Assembly (NCBI GenBank): GCA_021654635.1
Contig: AP025179.1
Coordinates: 6,138,001 to 6,202,000, forward strand
Origin: Mycobacterium kiyosense
GTDB lineage: Bacteria > Actinomycetota > Actinomycetes > Mycobacteriales > Mycobacteriaceae
Length of the DNA stretch: 64,000 nt
Reading direction: 5' to 3'
Shown here: positions 34,682-44,276 of the stretch, in pieces
Layout of the letters: each line of letters starts with the position of its first letter
Position numbering within the stretch: position 1 is the first letter of the stretch
The notes under the pieces: generated by a model
Databases searched by the model: none
The model's input: only the letters and a program-made list of their open reading frames with translations
Told to the model about the DNA's origin: nothing
Translations under genes and position numbers: made by a program

Positions 34682-34967
34682 GCGCCCGCCGGTGCCAGTT
34701 CGAAACGGCGCCTCTCCGATTTCGGATCGGGTGACCCGGCGTATCCGCAAGTTACCCGGTGCGGTCCGTTTATCTGTAGTTCTGGTGTTTTCTGTGTGAA
34801 AATCGTCGGCAGCAAACGTGTGGTCCGGCGGTCCTGTGCAGTGCCGCCCTGACACCAGCCGCCGCCGCAGGAGGGAACAACAGTCGGACACCTCCGCTGG
34901 GAGCCGCACGAAAGCGCTTACACCCCAAGCAATTTCACAGTTGTACGCGGTGAGGAAAGGGACGCTG

Positions 34968-36716
34968 ATGGACGAGGTCGCGTTCGGGCGCTACCGGCTG
35001 CTATCAGTCATCGGTCAGGGCGGCATGGGCACCGTCTACCGGGCTCACGACACGCTGATGAATCGCGATGTCGCGATCAAGGTGCTGCCCACCGCACTCG
35101 GCGACCGGGCCGATTACCGGGAGCGCTTCCGGCGCGAGGCCCACACCGCAGCCAGGTTGACCGAACCGCACATCATCCCGATTCACGAGTCCGGCGAAAT
35201 CGACGGACAGTTGTACCTCGTGATGCCGATCGTCGAGGGCATCGACTTAGGGCAGTTGTTGCGACGCGACGGGCCGATGAGCGCGCAAGAGGCGGTGCAT
35301 GTCATCGAGCAGTTGGCCAGTGCACTGGACGCGGCCCATGCCGTCGGATTGGTGCACCGCGACATCAAGCCGTCCAACGCCCTGGTGACCGGACGCAACT
35401 TCGTCTACCTGATCGACTTCGGCATCGCCCACGATGCGGCGGCGACGAAGCTGACCTCCACCGGCATGATCGTGGGCACCATGGCCTACATGGCACCGGA
35501 ACGCTTCCTCGCCGGGACCGCCGGGCCCAGCTCCGATGTCTACGCCCTGACGTGTGTGCTGCACGAATGCCTCACCGGCGAACACCCTTTCCCCGGCGAA
35601 AGTATGGAGCAACAGATCGCCGGGCACCTGTCCTTGGATCCGCCCCGTCCCAGCGCGCAGCGCGCGCAGGTACCCGCTGGATTCGACGAGGTGATCTCCC
35701 GTGGCATGGCCAAGAAACCCGAGGACCGCTACGCCTCCGCGGTCGAACTGGCCGATGCGGCACGAGACGCCCTGATCGCGCCTGCCGTTCCCGCTCATGC
35801 CGCCGCCTCGGCGCCCACCGCTGTTGCCAACCCCGACGTTCCGACGACGCCGTACCGCCCGCGTCCCTATGCGCAGCAGCGTTCGGCGCGGTCCCCGCAC
35901 GCCACTCCGCTGCTGCCGCGCTCTACGCCGCCCACTGGACGAAAGCGCTGGCTCTTGATCGGCGCCGGAGCTTTGGCGGTAGTTGTCACGCTCGCAATCA
36001 TGGCTGTGAATTTCGGATCGAAGAAAGCGGGCACCACCGCCGCGACCTCGACCGCCACTCCGACCTCCGCGGCCAGTCCCGCGACCGGCCCAGCCGGCCC
36101 GAGCGGCCCGCCGCTCGTCGGCGAGGCCGACCTGCAGGGCCTGCTGCTGTCTCCCGATCAAATGGACACCGCGCTGGGCGCCACCGGACTGCGGGTCGAC
36201 GGGCCGAAATATCCGACATCGACCTACGACGACAACGACACGGTGTCGGATAAGGCCTGCCTGCCCATGGTGAGCCCGGGAGAAAGCGAGGCCTACTCGG
36301 GCAGTGGCTGGAACGCGTTGTACGGACAAGAACTGGAGACACCGGGGAGCACAGCAGACTTCTACGGTATCCAGCTGGTGGTGTCATTTCCATCGGTGCA
36401 ACAAGCCAAAGCGTTCTTCACCACTTCGTTTCAGCGCTGGTCGACCTGCTCGAACCGACAGTTCACCAAAACCGTTGCCGGCAAACCTGATCAGGTGTGG
36501 ACCGTCGGGTCCGTCTCCAACGTGAATGGCATGCTGAGTGTGGGCAAAACCCTCAGCGGCCGCAACGCTGCCGAGCATTGGCTTTGGACGACCTGTCAGC
36601 GCGCGCTGACTGTGGCCGACAACGTGGCCATCGACGTAGTGGCGTGCAGTTTGCAGCATTCGGTCTCCGCGGTCAACGTCGCCCAGCAGATCGCCGCCAA
36701 GGTGCCGGCCGTCTGA
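34968..36716 (+). CDS. Transmembrane Ser/Thr protein kinase, PknH-like
   Basis: 582-residue kinase. Kinase domain at residues 8-265: glycine loop IGQGGMGTVY, Lys in VAIKVL, catalytic loop GLVHRDIKPSNALV, DFG in LIDFGIAHD, activation-loop threonines in AATKLTSTGMIVGT, and MAPE. A Pro/Ala-rich juxtamembrane linker is followed by one helix at ~325-343 and an extracellular domain of ~190 residues with four cysteines, like the PknH sensor domain. ATG 34968. It likely phosphorylates the divergent FHA-cyclase and senses an envelope signal; both are inference from layout. Confidence 0.88.
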   Translation: MDEVAFGRYRLLSVIGQGGMGTVYRAHDTLMNRDVAIKVLPTALGDRADYRERFRREAHTAARLTEPHIIPIHESGEIDGQLYLVMPIVEGIDLGQLLRRDGPMSAQEAVHVIEQLASALDAAHAVGLVHRDIKPSNALVTGRNFVYLIDFGIAHDAAATKLTSTGMIVGTMAYMAPERFLAGTAGPSSDVYALTCVLHECLTGEHPFPGESMEQQIAGHLSLDPPRPSAQRAQVPAGFDEVISRGMAKKPEDRYASAVELADAARDALIAPAVPAHAAASAPTAVANPDVPTTPYRPRPYAQQRSARSPHATPLLPRSTPPTGRKRWLLIGAGALAVVVTLAIMAVNFGSKKAGTTAATSTATPTSAASPATGPAGPSGPPLVGEADLQGLLLSPDQMDTALGATGLRVDGPKYPTSTYDDNDTVSDKACLPMVSPGESEAYSGSGWNALYGQELETPGSTADFYGIQLVVSFPSVQQAKAFFTTSFQRWSTCSNRQFTKTVAGKPDQVWTVGSVSNVNGMLSVGKTLSGRNAAEHWLWTTCQRALTVADNVAIDVVACSLQHSVSAVNVAQQIAAKVPAV

Positions 36717-36766
36717 CTCGCGAATGTAACGTCACCGCGAATCGCCGCGCCGATCTCGCGGGCGGC

Positions 36767-37963
36767 TCAGCCCAACGAGGCCAACGCGCGTACCAGCTGG
36801 TCGACCTCGGCCATCGTCGAGTAGTGCGCCAACCCGACCGTTACCGCACCGCCGATGTCGTTGACGCCCAGCACGTCGAGCACCCGGGAACCGGCATTGG
36901 CGATCGCCAGCACCCCGTTGTCCGCCAACCGCTGCACCACCCGGTCGGCGGGCACGTCGTTGACCGCGAAGCTGACCACCGGGATCCGCGCCTCGGGCCG
37001 GCCCAGCAAAATCACCAACGGCAGCGACCGCAGCGAGGACATCAGATAGTCGTAGATCCGGTTGAGGTAGGACGACGCCGAATGCATCGACACCGACAAC
37101 CGTTCGCGCCTGCTACCGCGGGCCGACTCGTCCAGCGACGCCAAGTATTCGATGCTGGCCACCACACCGCCCAGCAGACCGAACTGATGCACGCCCAACT
37201 CCAGCCGGGCCGGGCCGGTCGCGTACGGATTGGTCGACACCGACCCGAAGGGGTTCAACAACGCCGGGTCGCGGAACACCATCGCACCGATCGGCGGTCC
37301 GCCCCAGGCCACCGCGTTCACAGTCACCACGTCGGCGTCGGTTTCCTTCAGATCGAACAACCGGTAGGGTGCCGCCGCGGAATGGTCGACCACCACCAGT
37401 CCGCCGACGTCGTGCACGAGTTTGGTCATTGCCCGCAGGTCGGTGACGGCGCCCAACGTCCCCGACGCCGACGTCACCGCGACCAACCGGGTGGACTTGC
37501 CGATCAGGCTCTCCCACTGCCAGGTAGGCAGCTCACCGGTCTCGATATCGACCTCGGCCCACTTGACTTTCGCACCGTACAGATGCGCCGCGCGCAGCCA
37601 CGGCGCGATGTTCGCCTCGTCGTCCAGCCGGCTGACGACCACCTCGTAACCCAAACCGGCCCGCGCGGACGACGCCTCGGCCAGCGACGACAACAGCACC
37701 GCCCGGTCGGAGCCCAACACCACGCCGGCCGGGTCGGCGTTGACCAGGTCGGCCACCGCCTCGCGGGCCGCCTCCAGCAGCGCGGCGCTGCGCCGCGCCG
37801 ACGGATGGGCGCCGACCATGCTGGCCCCGGACCGCCGGAAAGCCGTCGACACCGTGGTCGCGACGGAATCGGGGATCAGCATGCCGGCCGGTGCATCGAA
37901 GTGCACCCATCCGTCACCAAGCGACGGATGCAGTCCACGCACCCGGGCGACGTCGTAGGCCAT
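36767..37963 (-). CDS. Class V aminotransferase-fold protein lacking the PLP lysine (Rv3778c-like)
   Basis: 398-residue protein, the exact length of Rv3778c, with the cysteine-desulfurase fold ([37 protein letters not shown]). Where SufS/NifS enzymes have an S-G-H-K motif, this protein reads [16 protein letters not shown], with no lysine. So it may not bind PLP covalently, or another lysine may serve. ATG 37963-37961. Divergent from the Rv3779-like gene at the edge of the arabinogalactan region. Physiological role unknown. Confidence 0.83.
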   Translation of the reverse strand: MAYDVARVRGLHPSLGDGWVHFDAPAGMLIPDSVATTVSTAFRRSGASMVGAHPSARRSAALLEAAREAVADLVNADPAGVVLGSDRAVLLSSLAEASSARAGLGYEVVVSRLDDEANIAPWLRAAHLYGAKVKWAEVDIETGELPTWQWESLIGKSTRLVAVTSASGTLGAVTDLRAMTKLVHDVGGLVVVDHSAAAPYRLFDLKETDADVVTVNAVAWGGPPIGAMVFRDPALLNPFGSVSTNPYATGPARLELGVHQFGLLGGVVASIEYLASLDESARGSRRERLSVSMHSASSYLNRIYDYLMSSLRSLPLVILLGRPEARIPVVSFAVNDVPADRVVQRLADNGVLAIANAGSRVLDVLGVNDIGGAVTVGLAHYSTMAEVDQLVRALASLG

Positions 37964-38092
37964 GCCAGCCACCTTAGAACTCTCCAGAGCACTCGCCATT
38001 TTGTAGACGGGTAGACGGTAGCGGGTGCGCCGGAGACGTTCCAGCCGTTACGGCCTCCCGAGCGAGGGCACCCGGGCAGCCATACTAGTCGA

Positions 38093-40060
38093 GTGAGCTT
38101 GTGCTTCGGAACGCTGATCGCATTGATCCTGCTGATCGCGCCGGGGGCCATCGTCGCACGTATCACGCAGTTGAGCTGGCCGATCTCGATCGCGGTCGGC
38201 CCTCCGCTGACGTACGGCGTGGTGGCTTTGGCGATCATCCCCTACGGCGCGGTCGGCATCCCGTGGAACGGCTGGACGGCGCTGGCCGCATTCGCGGTCG
38301 TCTGCGTGTTGGCGACGGCCTGGACCCTGCTGCTCGCCCGGTTCCGCGACCGGCAGGCCGAGGCCCACGGCATGCGCCCGGGACCCGGTCTGGTGGTGGC
38401 CGCCGGCGTGCTGCTCGGTGCCGGGCTGATCGGCTGGGCCGCGTTCGCCGGCATCCCGCACTGGCAGTCGATCCCCAGCACCTGGGACGCGGTCTGGCAC
38501 GCCAACGAGGTGCGCTGGATTCTGGACACCGGCCAAGCGTCCTCCACCCACATGGGTGAGCTGCGCAACGTCGAAACCCATGCGCTGCTCTACTACCCGT
38601 CGGTGTTTCACGCGCTAACGGCGGTCTTCTGCCAGCTCACCGGGGCGGCGGCCACCACCGGTTACACGCTGTCCTCGGTGGCGGTCGCGGTCTGGCTGTT
38701 CCCGGTCAGCGCCGCCGTACTGGCGTGGCGCGCGCTGCGCACCCACACCACCGAGTGGCGCACCGCGGCGGTCGCGGCCACCGCGGCGGCATTGTCGGCG
38801 TCCTTCACCGCGGTGCCCTACGTGGAATTCGACACCGCCGCCATGCCGAACCTGGCGGCCTACGGGGTCGCCATCCCGGTGATGGCGTTGATCGCCTCGA
38901 CGCTGGGGCACCGGGACCGTATCCCGGTTGCCATCCTGGCCTTAGTCGGCGTGTTCTCCGTGCACATCACCGGAGGGATCATCGTGCTGCTGTTGCTCGG
39001 CGGCTGGTGGCTGTTCGAAGTGTTCTGGCACCCGGTACGCAGCCGGCTGGCCGACCTGCTGACGCTGAGCGGCGTGGGCGTGGCTTCCGGGCTGATCCTG
39101 CTGCCGCAGTTCCTGTGCGTCACGCAGCAGGAGGACATCATCGCCGGGCACTCGTTCTTGACCTACCTGAGCATGCGGCACGGCCTGTTCGACGCCGTGT
39201 TCATGCACTCCCGGCATCTCAACGACTTCCCTTATCAGTGGGGGCTGAGTCTGCTGTGCGCGATCGGCGGATTCATCATGCTGGTCAAAAAGATCTGGTG
39301 GCCGCTGGCGGTGTGGCTGACGCTGATCGTGATCAACGTCGACGCGGGCACGCCACTGTGGGGTCCGTTCGGAAGGGTCGCCGGGTTGTTCGGCGAGTTC
39401 TTCTACAAAGACCCACGCCGCATCGCCGCCGCCACGACCCCGCTGTTCAACCTGATGGCGGCCGTCGCGCTGGTCACCCTGGTCGCCGGGGCGGTGGCGC
39501 TGGCCAAGCGATTCGTCCAGCCCCGAAAGGCCATGCCGTCCCGGTTCTGGGCCGGCGCCACCGCGGCGCTGCTGGTCGGCATCACCGTGGCCACCGCGTG
39601 GCACTACTTTCCCCGGCACCGGTTCCTGTTCGGCGACAAGTACGACCAGGTGATGATCAATCAGCAGGACCTGGACGCGATGGCGTACCTGGCTCAGCTG
39701 CCAGGTGCCCGCGACACCCTGATCGGCGACTCCAACGTCGACGGCACGGCGTGGATGTACGCGGTAGCCGGGCTGCACCCGCTCTGGACGCACTACGACT
39801 ATCCGGTCCAGATGGGTCCGGGCTACCACCGCTACATCTTCTGGGCGTTTGCCCGCAAGGGCGACAGCGATCCGCGCGTTCCCGAGGCGATCAAGGCGCT
39901 CAACATCCGTTATGTCCTGGCCAGCGGTCCGACGGTGCGGGGGTTCAAGATTCCCGACGGGTTAGTCTCACTGGACAAGTCGCCTTACTGGACGATGATC
40001 TACGACAACGGCGGCGCCCAGATCTACGAATGGCACGGCTACGCGCCGCCACGCTCTTGA
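38093..40060 (+). CDS. Polytopic GT-C-like membrane protein (Rv3779-like)
   Basis: 655-residue membrane protein with at least ten hydrophobic helices over residues ~1-510 and a soluble C-terminal ~130 residues. The M. tuberculosis orthologue affects polyprenyl-phosphomannose and hence lipoarabinomannan precursors. An acidic loop motif (STWDAVWHANEVRWILD, ~130-147) after an early helix fits GT-C enzymes, which use polyprenyl-phosphate sugars outside the membrane. GTG 38093. bpa follows 19 bases downstream. Confidence 0.85.
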   Translation: MSLCFGTLIALILLIAPGAIVARITQLSWPISIAVGPPLTYGVVALAIIPYGAVGIPWNGWTALAAFAVVCVLATAWTLLLARFRDRQAEAHGMRPGPGLVVAAGVLLGAGLIGWAAFAGIPHWQSIPSTWDAVWHANEVRWILDTGQASSTHMGELRNVETHALLYYPSVFHALTAVFCQLTGAAATTGYTLSSVAVAVWLFPVSAAVLAWRALRTHTTEWRTAAVAATAAALSASFTAVPYVEFDTAAMPNLAAYGVAIPVMALIASTLGHRDRIPVAILALVGVFSVHITGGIIVLLLLGGWWLFEVFWHPVRSRLADLLTLSGVGVASGLILLPQFLCVTQQEDIIAGHSFLTYLSMRHGLFDAVFMHSRHLNDFPYQWGLSLLCAIGGFIMLVKKIWWPLAVWLTLIVINVDAGTPLWGPFGRVAGLFGEFFYKDPRRIAAATTPLFNLMAAVALVTLVAGAVALAKRFVQPRKAMPSRFWAGATAALLVGITVATAWHYFPRHRFLFGDKYDQVMINQQDLDAMAYLAQLPGARDTLIGDSNVDGTAWMYAVAGLHPLWTHYDYPVQMGPGYHRYIFWAFARKGDSDPRVPEAIKALNIRYVLASGPTVRGFKIPDGLVSLDKSPYWTMIYDNGGAQIYEWHGYAPPRS

Positions 40061-40079
40061 CAGACGCAGCACGAGGACG

Positions 40080-40634
40080 GTGATTGGGTTGAGTGACGGA
40101 CACGGCGAGCCCGATGTCGACGACGTCGAGGTAATCGGCGGCGGCGTCGATCCGCGCCTGATGGCGATCCGGCAAGCCGAGGACGACGACTCCGACGAGC
40201 AATCGCTGACCGACCTGGTCGAGCAGCCGGCCAAGGTGATGCGGATCGGCACCATGATCAAAGCAGCTGCTCGAGGAGGTCCGCGCCGCACCGCTGGATG
40301 ACGCCAGCCGCACCCGGCTGCGCGACATCCACGCCAAGAGCATCAAAGAACTCGAAGACGGCCTGGCGCCGGAGCTGCGCGAAGAACTGGAACGGCTGAC
40401 CCTGCCGTTCAACGAGGAAGCGGCTCCGTCCGACGCGGAGCTGCGGATCGCGCAGGCGCGCAGCTGGTGGGCTGGCTGGAGGGGTTGTTCCACGGCATTC
40501 AGACCGCGCTGTTCGCCCAGCAGATGGCCGCCCGCGCACAACTCGAGCAGATGCGCCAGGGCGCGCTGCCGCCCGGGGTGAGCAGGCCCGGTCACGGGGG
40601 CCACGGTGCCCACGGAACCGGACAGTATCTGTAA
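40080..40634 (+). pseudogene. bpa: Bacterial proteasome activator Bpa (PafE), two indels
   Basis: The corrected product is ~183 residues: acidic N-terminus, four-helix core (LRDIHAKSIKELEDGLAPEL) and C-terminal G-Q-Y-L, the motif that docks on the 20S proteasome alpha ring. Bpa opens the proteasome gate for ATP-independent degradation, for example of HspR. The sequence has one extra A in AAA at 40260-40262 and two extra bases in GCGCGC at 40456-40461. Together they restore frame, but ~65 internal codons are scrambled. GTG 40080. Probably sequence error in a real gene. Confidence 0.8.
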
Positions 40635-40637
40635 GCC

Positions 40638-41465
40638 GTGTCCAGCGGTCCGCACATCGAAACCCGCGACGCGTGGGTGGAGTTTCCCATCTTCGACGCC
40701 AAGTCCCGCTCTTTGAAAAAAGCGTTCCTGGGCAAGGCGGGCGGCGCAATCGGGCGCAACGCCTCCAACGTCGTGGTCATCGAGGCGCTGCGGGACATCA
40801 CCATGTCGCTGGAGCTCGGTGATCGGGTGGGCCTGGTCGGGCACAACGGCGCCGGGAAATCGACACTGCTGCGGCTACTTTCGGGCATCTACGAGCCGAC
40901 CCGCGGCTGGGCGAAGGTGACCGGCCGGGTGGCTCCGGTCTTCGACCTGGGCATCGGCATGGACCCGGAGATCTCCGGTTACGAGAACATCATCATCCGC
41001 GGACTGTTCCTGGGGCAGACCCGCAAGCAGATGCTGGCCAAGGTCGACGAGATCGCCGAGTTCACCGAGCTGGGCGACTACCTGTCGATGCCGCTGCGCA
41101 CCTATTCCACCGGCATGCGGGTGCGGCTGGCGATGGGAGTGGTGACCAGCATCGACCCGGAGATCCTACTGCTCGACGAGGGCATCGGCGCGGTGGACGC
41201 CGAGTTCCTCAAGAAGGCGCAGTCGCGGCTGCAAAGCCTGGTCGAGCGATCCGGAATCCTGGTGTTCGCAAGCCATTCCAACGAATTCCTGGCCCGGCTG
41301 TGCAAAACGGCGATGTGGATCGACCACGGCGTCATCAAGCAACGCGGTGAGATCGAGGACGTGGTGCGCGCCTACGAAGGTGAGGACGCCGCCCGGCACG
41401 TGCGTGAAGTCCTGGCCGAGACACGGCGCGACAACCTGACCCAAAGAGCTTCTGGCGGTGAGTGA
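40638..41465 (+). CDS. rfbE: Galactan exporter ATPase Wzt (RfbE)
   Basis: 275-residue ABC ATPase of the polysaccharide-export type. Walker A GHNGAGKSTLL (~68), Q-loop region APVFDLGIGMDPEISGYENI, signature TYSTGMRVRLAMG (~155), Walker B EILLLDEG (~175), H-loop FASHSNE. With the permease at 42.4 kb it flips lipid-linked galactan across the membrane for arabinogalactan assembly. GTG 40638. Its end overlaps glfT1 by 8 bases. Confidence 0.92.
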   Translation: MSSGPHIETRDAWVEFPIFDAKSRSLKKAFLGKAGGAIGRNASNVVVIEALRDITMSLELGDRVGLVGHNGAGKSTLLRLLSGIYEPTRGWAKVTGRVAPVFDLGIGMDPEISGYENIIIRGLFLGQTRKQMLAKVDEIAEFTELGDYLSMPLRTYSTGMRVRLAMGVVTSIDPEILLLDEGIGAVDAEFLKKAQSRLQSLVERSGILVFASHSNEFLARLCKTAMWIDHGVIKQRGEIEDVVRAYEGEDAARHVREVLAETRRDNLTQRASGGE

Positions 41466-42372
41466 TTCCGTCTTCGCCGTGGTGGTCACGCACCGGCGCC
41501 CCGAGGAACTCGCACGCTCGCTGGACGTGCTGTGCAGCCAGACGCGGCCGCCGGACAAGCTGATCGTCATCGACAACGACAACTCCGGCGACACCCGGGT
41601 GCACGCCCTGGTGACCGGGCAGCAGATCCCGCAGATCTACCTCAACTCACGCCGAAACCTCGGTGGTGCAGGCGGTTTCGCGTTGGGCATGCTGCTGGCA
41701 CTGGCCCACGGCGCCGACTGGATATGGCTGGCCGACGACGACGGTTACGCACAGGGCACCGAGGTGCTGGAGACCCTGCTGGCGTGCGCCGAGAAGTACG
41801 GCTTGGCCGAGGTGTCACCGATGGTGTGCAACATCGACGACCCCGAGCTGCTGGCTTTCCCGCTGCGCCGCGGACTGGTATGGCGCAGGCGGGCAAGCGA
41901 ATTGCGTACCGAACCCGGCCAAGACCTGCTGCCCGGCATCGCGTCGCTGTTCAACGGCGCCCTGTTCCGGGCGTCGACGCTGGACGCGGTCGGCGTGCCG
42001 GACCTGCGGTTGTTCATCCGCGGCGACGAGGTGGAGCTGCACCGCCGGCTGGTGCGATCCGGGTTGCCGTTCGGCACCTGCCTGGACGCGGTCTACCTAC
42101 ACCCTTGCGGCAGTGCGGAATTCAAGCCTATCCTCGGCGGCCGCATGCACACTCAATACCCCGACGACCCCAAGAAGCGGTTCTACACCTATCGCAACCG
42201 CGGCTACGTACTGTCCCAGCCCGGGCTGCGCAAGCTGTTGCCGCAAGAATGGGTGCGGTTCGCCTGGTTCTTCCTGGTGACCCGCCGTGACCCCCGGGGC
42301 CTGATGGAGTGGTTCCGGCTGCGCCGGCTGGGACGACGTGAGCAGTTCGGAGCGCCGGGAGGTTCGGCATGA
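41458..42372 (+). CDS. glfT1: Galactofuranosyltransferase GlfT1
   Basis: 304-residue GT-A glycosyltransferase (GT2) that adds the first galactofuranose residues to the decaprenyl-PP-GlcNAc-Rha acceptor. VFAVVVTHRRPEELARSLD at the N-terminus, metal-binding DDD in WIWLADDDGYAQG (~92), acceptor-site GDEVELHRRL (~185). GTG 41458. Overlaps both flanking transporter genes, so the three form one translational unit. Confidence 0.92.
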   Translation: MSDSVFAVVVTHRRPEELARSLDVLCSQTRPPDKLIVIDNDNSGDTRVHALVTGQQIPQIYLNSRRNLGGAGGFALGMLLALAHGADWIWLADDDGYAQGTEVLETLLACAEKYGLAEVSPMVCNIDDPELLAFPLRRGLVWRRRASELRTEPGQDLLPGIASLFNGALFRASTLDAVGVPDLRLFIRGDEVELHRRLVRSGLPFGTCLDAVYLHPCGSAEFKPILGGRMHTQYPDDPKKRFYTYRNRGYVLSQPGLRKLLPQEWVRFAWFFLVTRRDPRGLMEWFRLRRLGRREQFGAPGGSA

Positions 42373-43199
42373 CATTCATCGACGCCGCCGCGCAGTCCAA
42401 GACGTTCGGCCGGGCCCGCGGCGATCTGGTCGACGGCTTCCACCGCCGCGAATTGTGGCTGCACCTGGGTTGGCAGGACATCAAACAGCGGTATCGCCGT
42501 TCGGTGCTGGGCCCGTTCTGGATCACCATCGCCACCGGCACCACCGCGGTGGCGATGGGCGGGCTGTACTCCAAGCTGTTCCACCTCGACCTGTCGGTGC
42601 ACCTGCCGTATGTCACGCTCGGGCTGATCATCTGGAATCTGATCAACGCCGCCATCCTGGAAGGCGCCGACGTGTTCGTCGCCAACGAGGGCCTGATCAA
42701 GCAACTGCCGACACCGCTGAGCGTGCACGTGTACCGGCTGGTGTGGCGGCAGATGATCCTGTTCGCGCACAACATCGTGATCTACGTAGTGGTCGCGATC
42801 ATCTTCCCCAAGCCCTGGTCATGGGCGGACCTGTCGGTGTTGCCCGCGCTGGCGCTGATCATGCTCAACTGCGTGTGGGTGTCGCTGTGCTTCGGCATCC
42901 TGGCGACCCGCTACCGCGACATCGGCCCGCTGCTCAATTCGGTTGTGCAGCTGCTGTTCTTCATGACGCCGATCATCTGGAACGACAGCACGCTGCGGCA
43001 GCAGGGCGCGGGCGGCTGGTCGAAGATCGTCGAACTCAACCCGCTGCTGCACTACCTCGACATTGTGCGGGCCCCGCTGCTGGGGGCACCTCAGGAGCTG
43101 CGGCACTGGGCGGTGGTGCTGGCGCTGACGTTGATCGGCTGGGCGTTGGCGGCGGTGGCGATGCGCCAGTACCGGGCCCGCGTGCCCTACTGGGTGTAA
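42369..43199 (+). CDS. rfbD: Galactan exporter permease Wzm (RfbD)
   Basis: 276-residue ABC-2 type polysaccharide export permease with about six helices. DIKQRYRRSVLGPFWITI near residue 40 is the typical cytosolic entry motif, and the C-terminal FFMTPIIWNDSTL and NPLLHYLDIVRAPLLG are family hallmarks. ATG 42369 overlaps the glfT1 stop. Partner of Wzt. Confidence 0.92.
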   Translation: MTFIDAAAQSKTFGRARGDLVDGFHRRELWLHLGWQDIKQRYRRSVLGPFWITIATGTTAVAMGGLYSKLFHLDLSVHLPYVTLGLIIWNLINAAILEGADVFVANEGLIKQLPTPLSVHVYRLVWRQMILFAHNIVIYVVVAIIFPKPWSWADLSVLPALALIMLNCVWVSLCFGILATRYRDIGPLLNSVVQLLFFMTPIIWNDSTLRQQGAGGWSKIVELNPLLHYLDIVRAPLLGAPQELRHWAVVLALTLIGWALAAVAMRQYRARVPYWV

Positions 43200-43202
43200 G
43201 CG

Positions 43203-44039
43203 ATGAACGATTCCCGCCCCGACAAAGTCGACGCCAGCATGCTCACCGGCGTCTCGGAGACAGCGCTGTTGACCCTCAATGGCCGTGCCTACCAGGCCGG
43301 CCACCCCGAGGCGATCATCGACGATCCGATGGCCATCAAGCTCGTCGAATCCATCGACTACGACTTCGCGAAATTCGGCCGCAAGGGCCAGGAGATGGCG
43401 TTGCGGTCGCTGGCGGTCGACAAGTGCGCGCGGGCCTACCTCGCCGAGCACCCCCGGGCCACCGTCGTGGCCCTGGCCGAAGGCTTTCAGACCAGCTTCT
43501 GGCGGCTCGACGCGGCACTGCCGGATGCCCAGTTCCGGTGGGTGTCAATCGACCTGCCGCCGGTGATCGAACTGCGGCGGCGACTACTGCCGCATTCGCC
43601 GAGGATCACCGAGATAGCGCAGTCCGCCCTGGACTACAGCTGGATGGACCACATCGACACCGGCGAGGGCGTGTTCATCACCGCGGAGGGGCTGCTGATG
43701 TACCTGCAACCCGACGAGGCACTGGGACTTATCGCGGCGTGTGCCGAACGGTTCCCCGGCGGTCAGATGTTCTTCGACCTGCCGCCCACCATCGTGAAAA
43801 AGGTTGCGCGCAAGGGCATGCGCTCGTCGCGGCATTACCGGGTGCCACCGATGCCGTTCAGCCTCTCGCCGGGTCAGCTGGCGGATCTGGCTCGAACCGT
43901 TCCCGGCATCCGCGCGGTGCACGACATACCGATGCCCAACGGGCGGGGCTGGTTTTTCGGCTCGGTGTACCCCGCGCTCTGGCAGTTCGGGCCGATCAGA
44001 CCGTTCCGCGGGGCCTACACGGTGCTCGAATTCGGTTGA
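43203..44039 (+). CDS. PF04072/TcmP-like O-methyltransferase
   Basis: 278-residue SAM methyltransferase of the leucine-carboxyl/TcmP-like group. VSETALLTLNGRAYQAG at the N-terminus, motif I region TVVALAEGFQTSFWRLD (~84), acidic loop FRWVSIDLPPVIE, and GVFITAEGLLMYL (~155). ATG 43203 lies 3 bases after wzm, so it rides on that transcript. A 237-base gap separates it from the polyketide cluster. The family includes polyketide O-methyltransferases, so it could modify that product; equally it could be an unrelated resident (Rv3787c-like family). Confidence 0.83.
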   Translation: MNDSRPDKVDASMLTGVSETALLTLNGRAYQAGHPEAIIDDPMAIKLVESIDYDFAKFGRKGQEMALRSLAVDKCARAYLAEHPRATVVALAEGFQTSFWRLDAALPDAQFRWVSIDLPPVIELRRRLLPHSPRITEIAQSALDYSWMDHIDTGEGVFITAEGLLMYLQPDEALGLIAACAERFPGGQMFFDLPPTIVKKVARKGMRSSRHYRVPPMPFSLSPGQLADLARTVPGIRAVHDIPMPNGRGWFFGSVYPALWQFGPIRPFRGAYTVLEFG

Positions 44040-44276
44040 GGCTTCCGCAGTGATGGGGACTTCGACGGAGAGCAGATCTGCGCGATTCGCCGACGTTTAG
44101 CCAGGGAAAGACCAGGAATATCCACTATCGGCAAATTCCGAACACCCTGTCGCTGAGCAGCTTACGCTCCACCAACATTGGAGCGGGTAGGTATCTAGGT
44201 CGTCTCCGACAACTGCATCGACGCAACTGCCGGAAATTCCCGCATGGCCACCGGACCGAACGAAAGGACATCGGCG

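Noticed and set aside
42338..44053. 571-codon plus-strand frame across wzm and the methyltransferase
   Set aside because: Arginine-rich out-of-frame translation of two real genes in the same direction; no domain.
44040..44276. Gene or riboswitch in the gap before the polyketide cluster
   Set aside because: No open frame with a start signal and no recognised riboswitch structure; treated as the likely promoter region.
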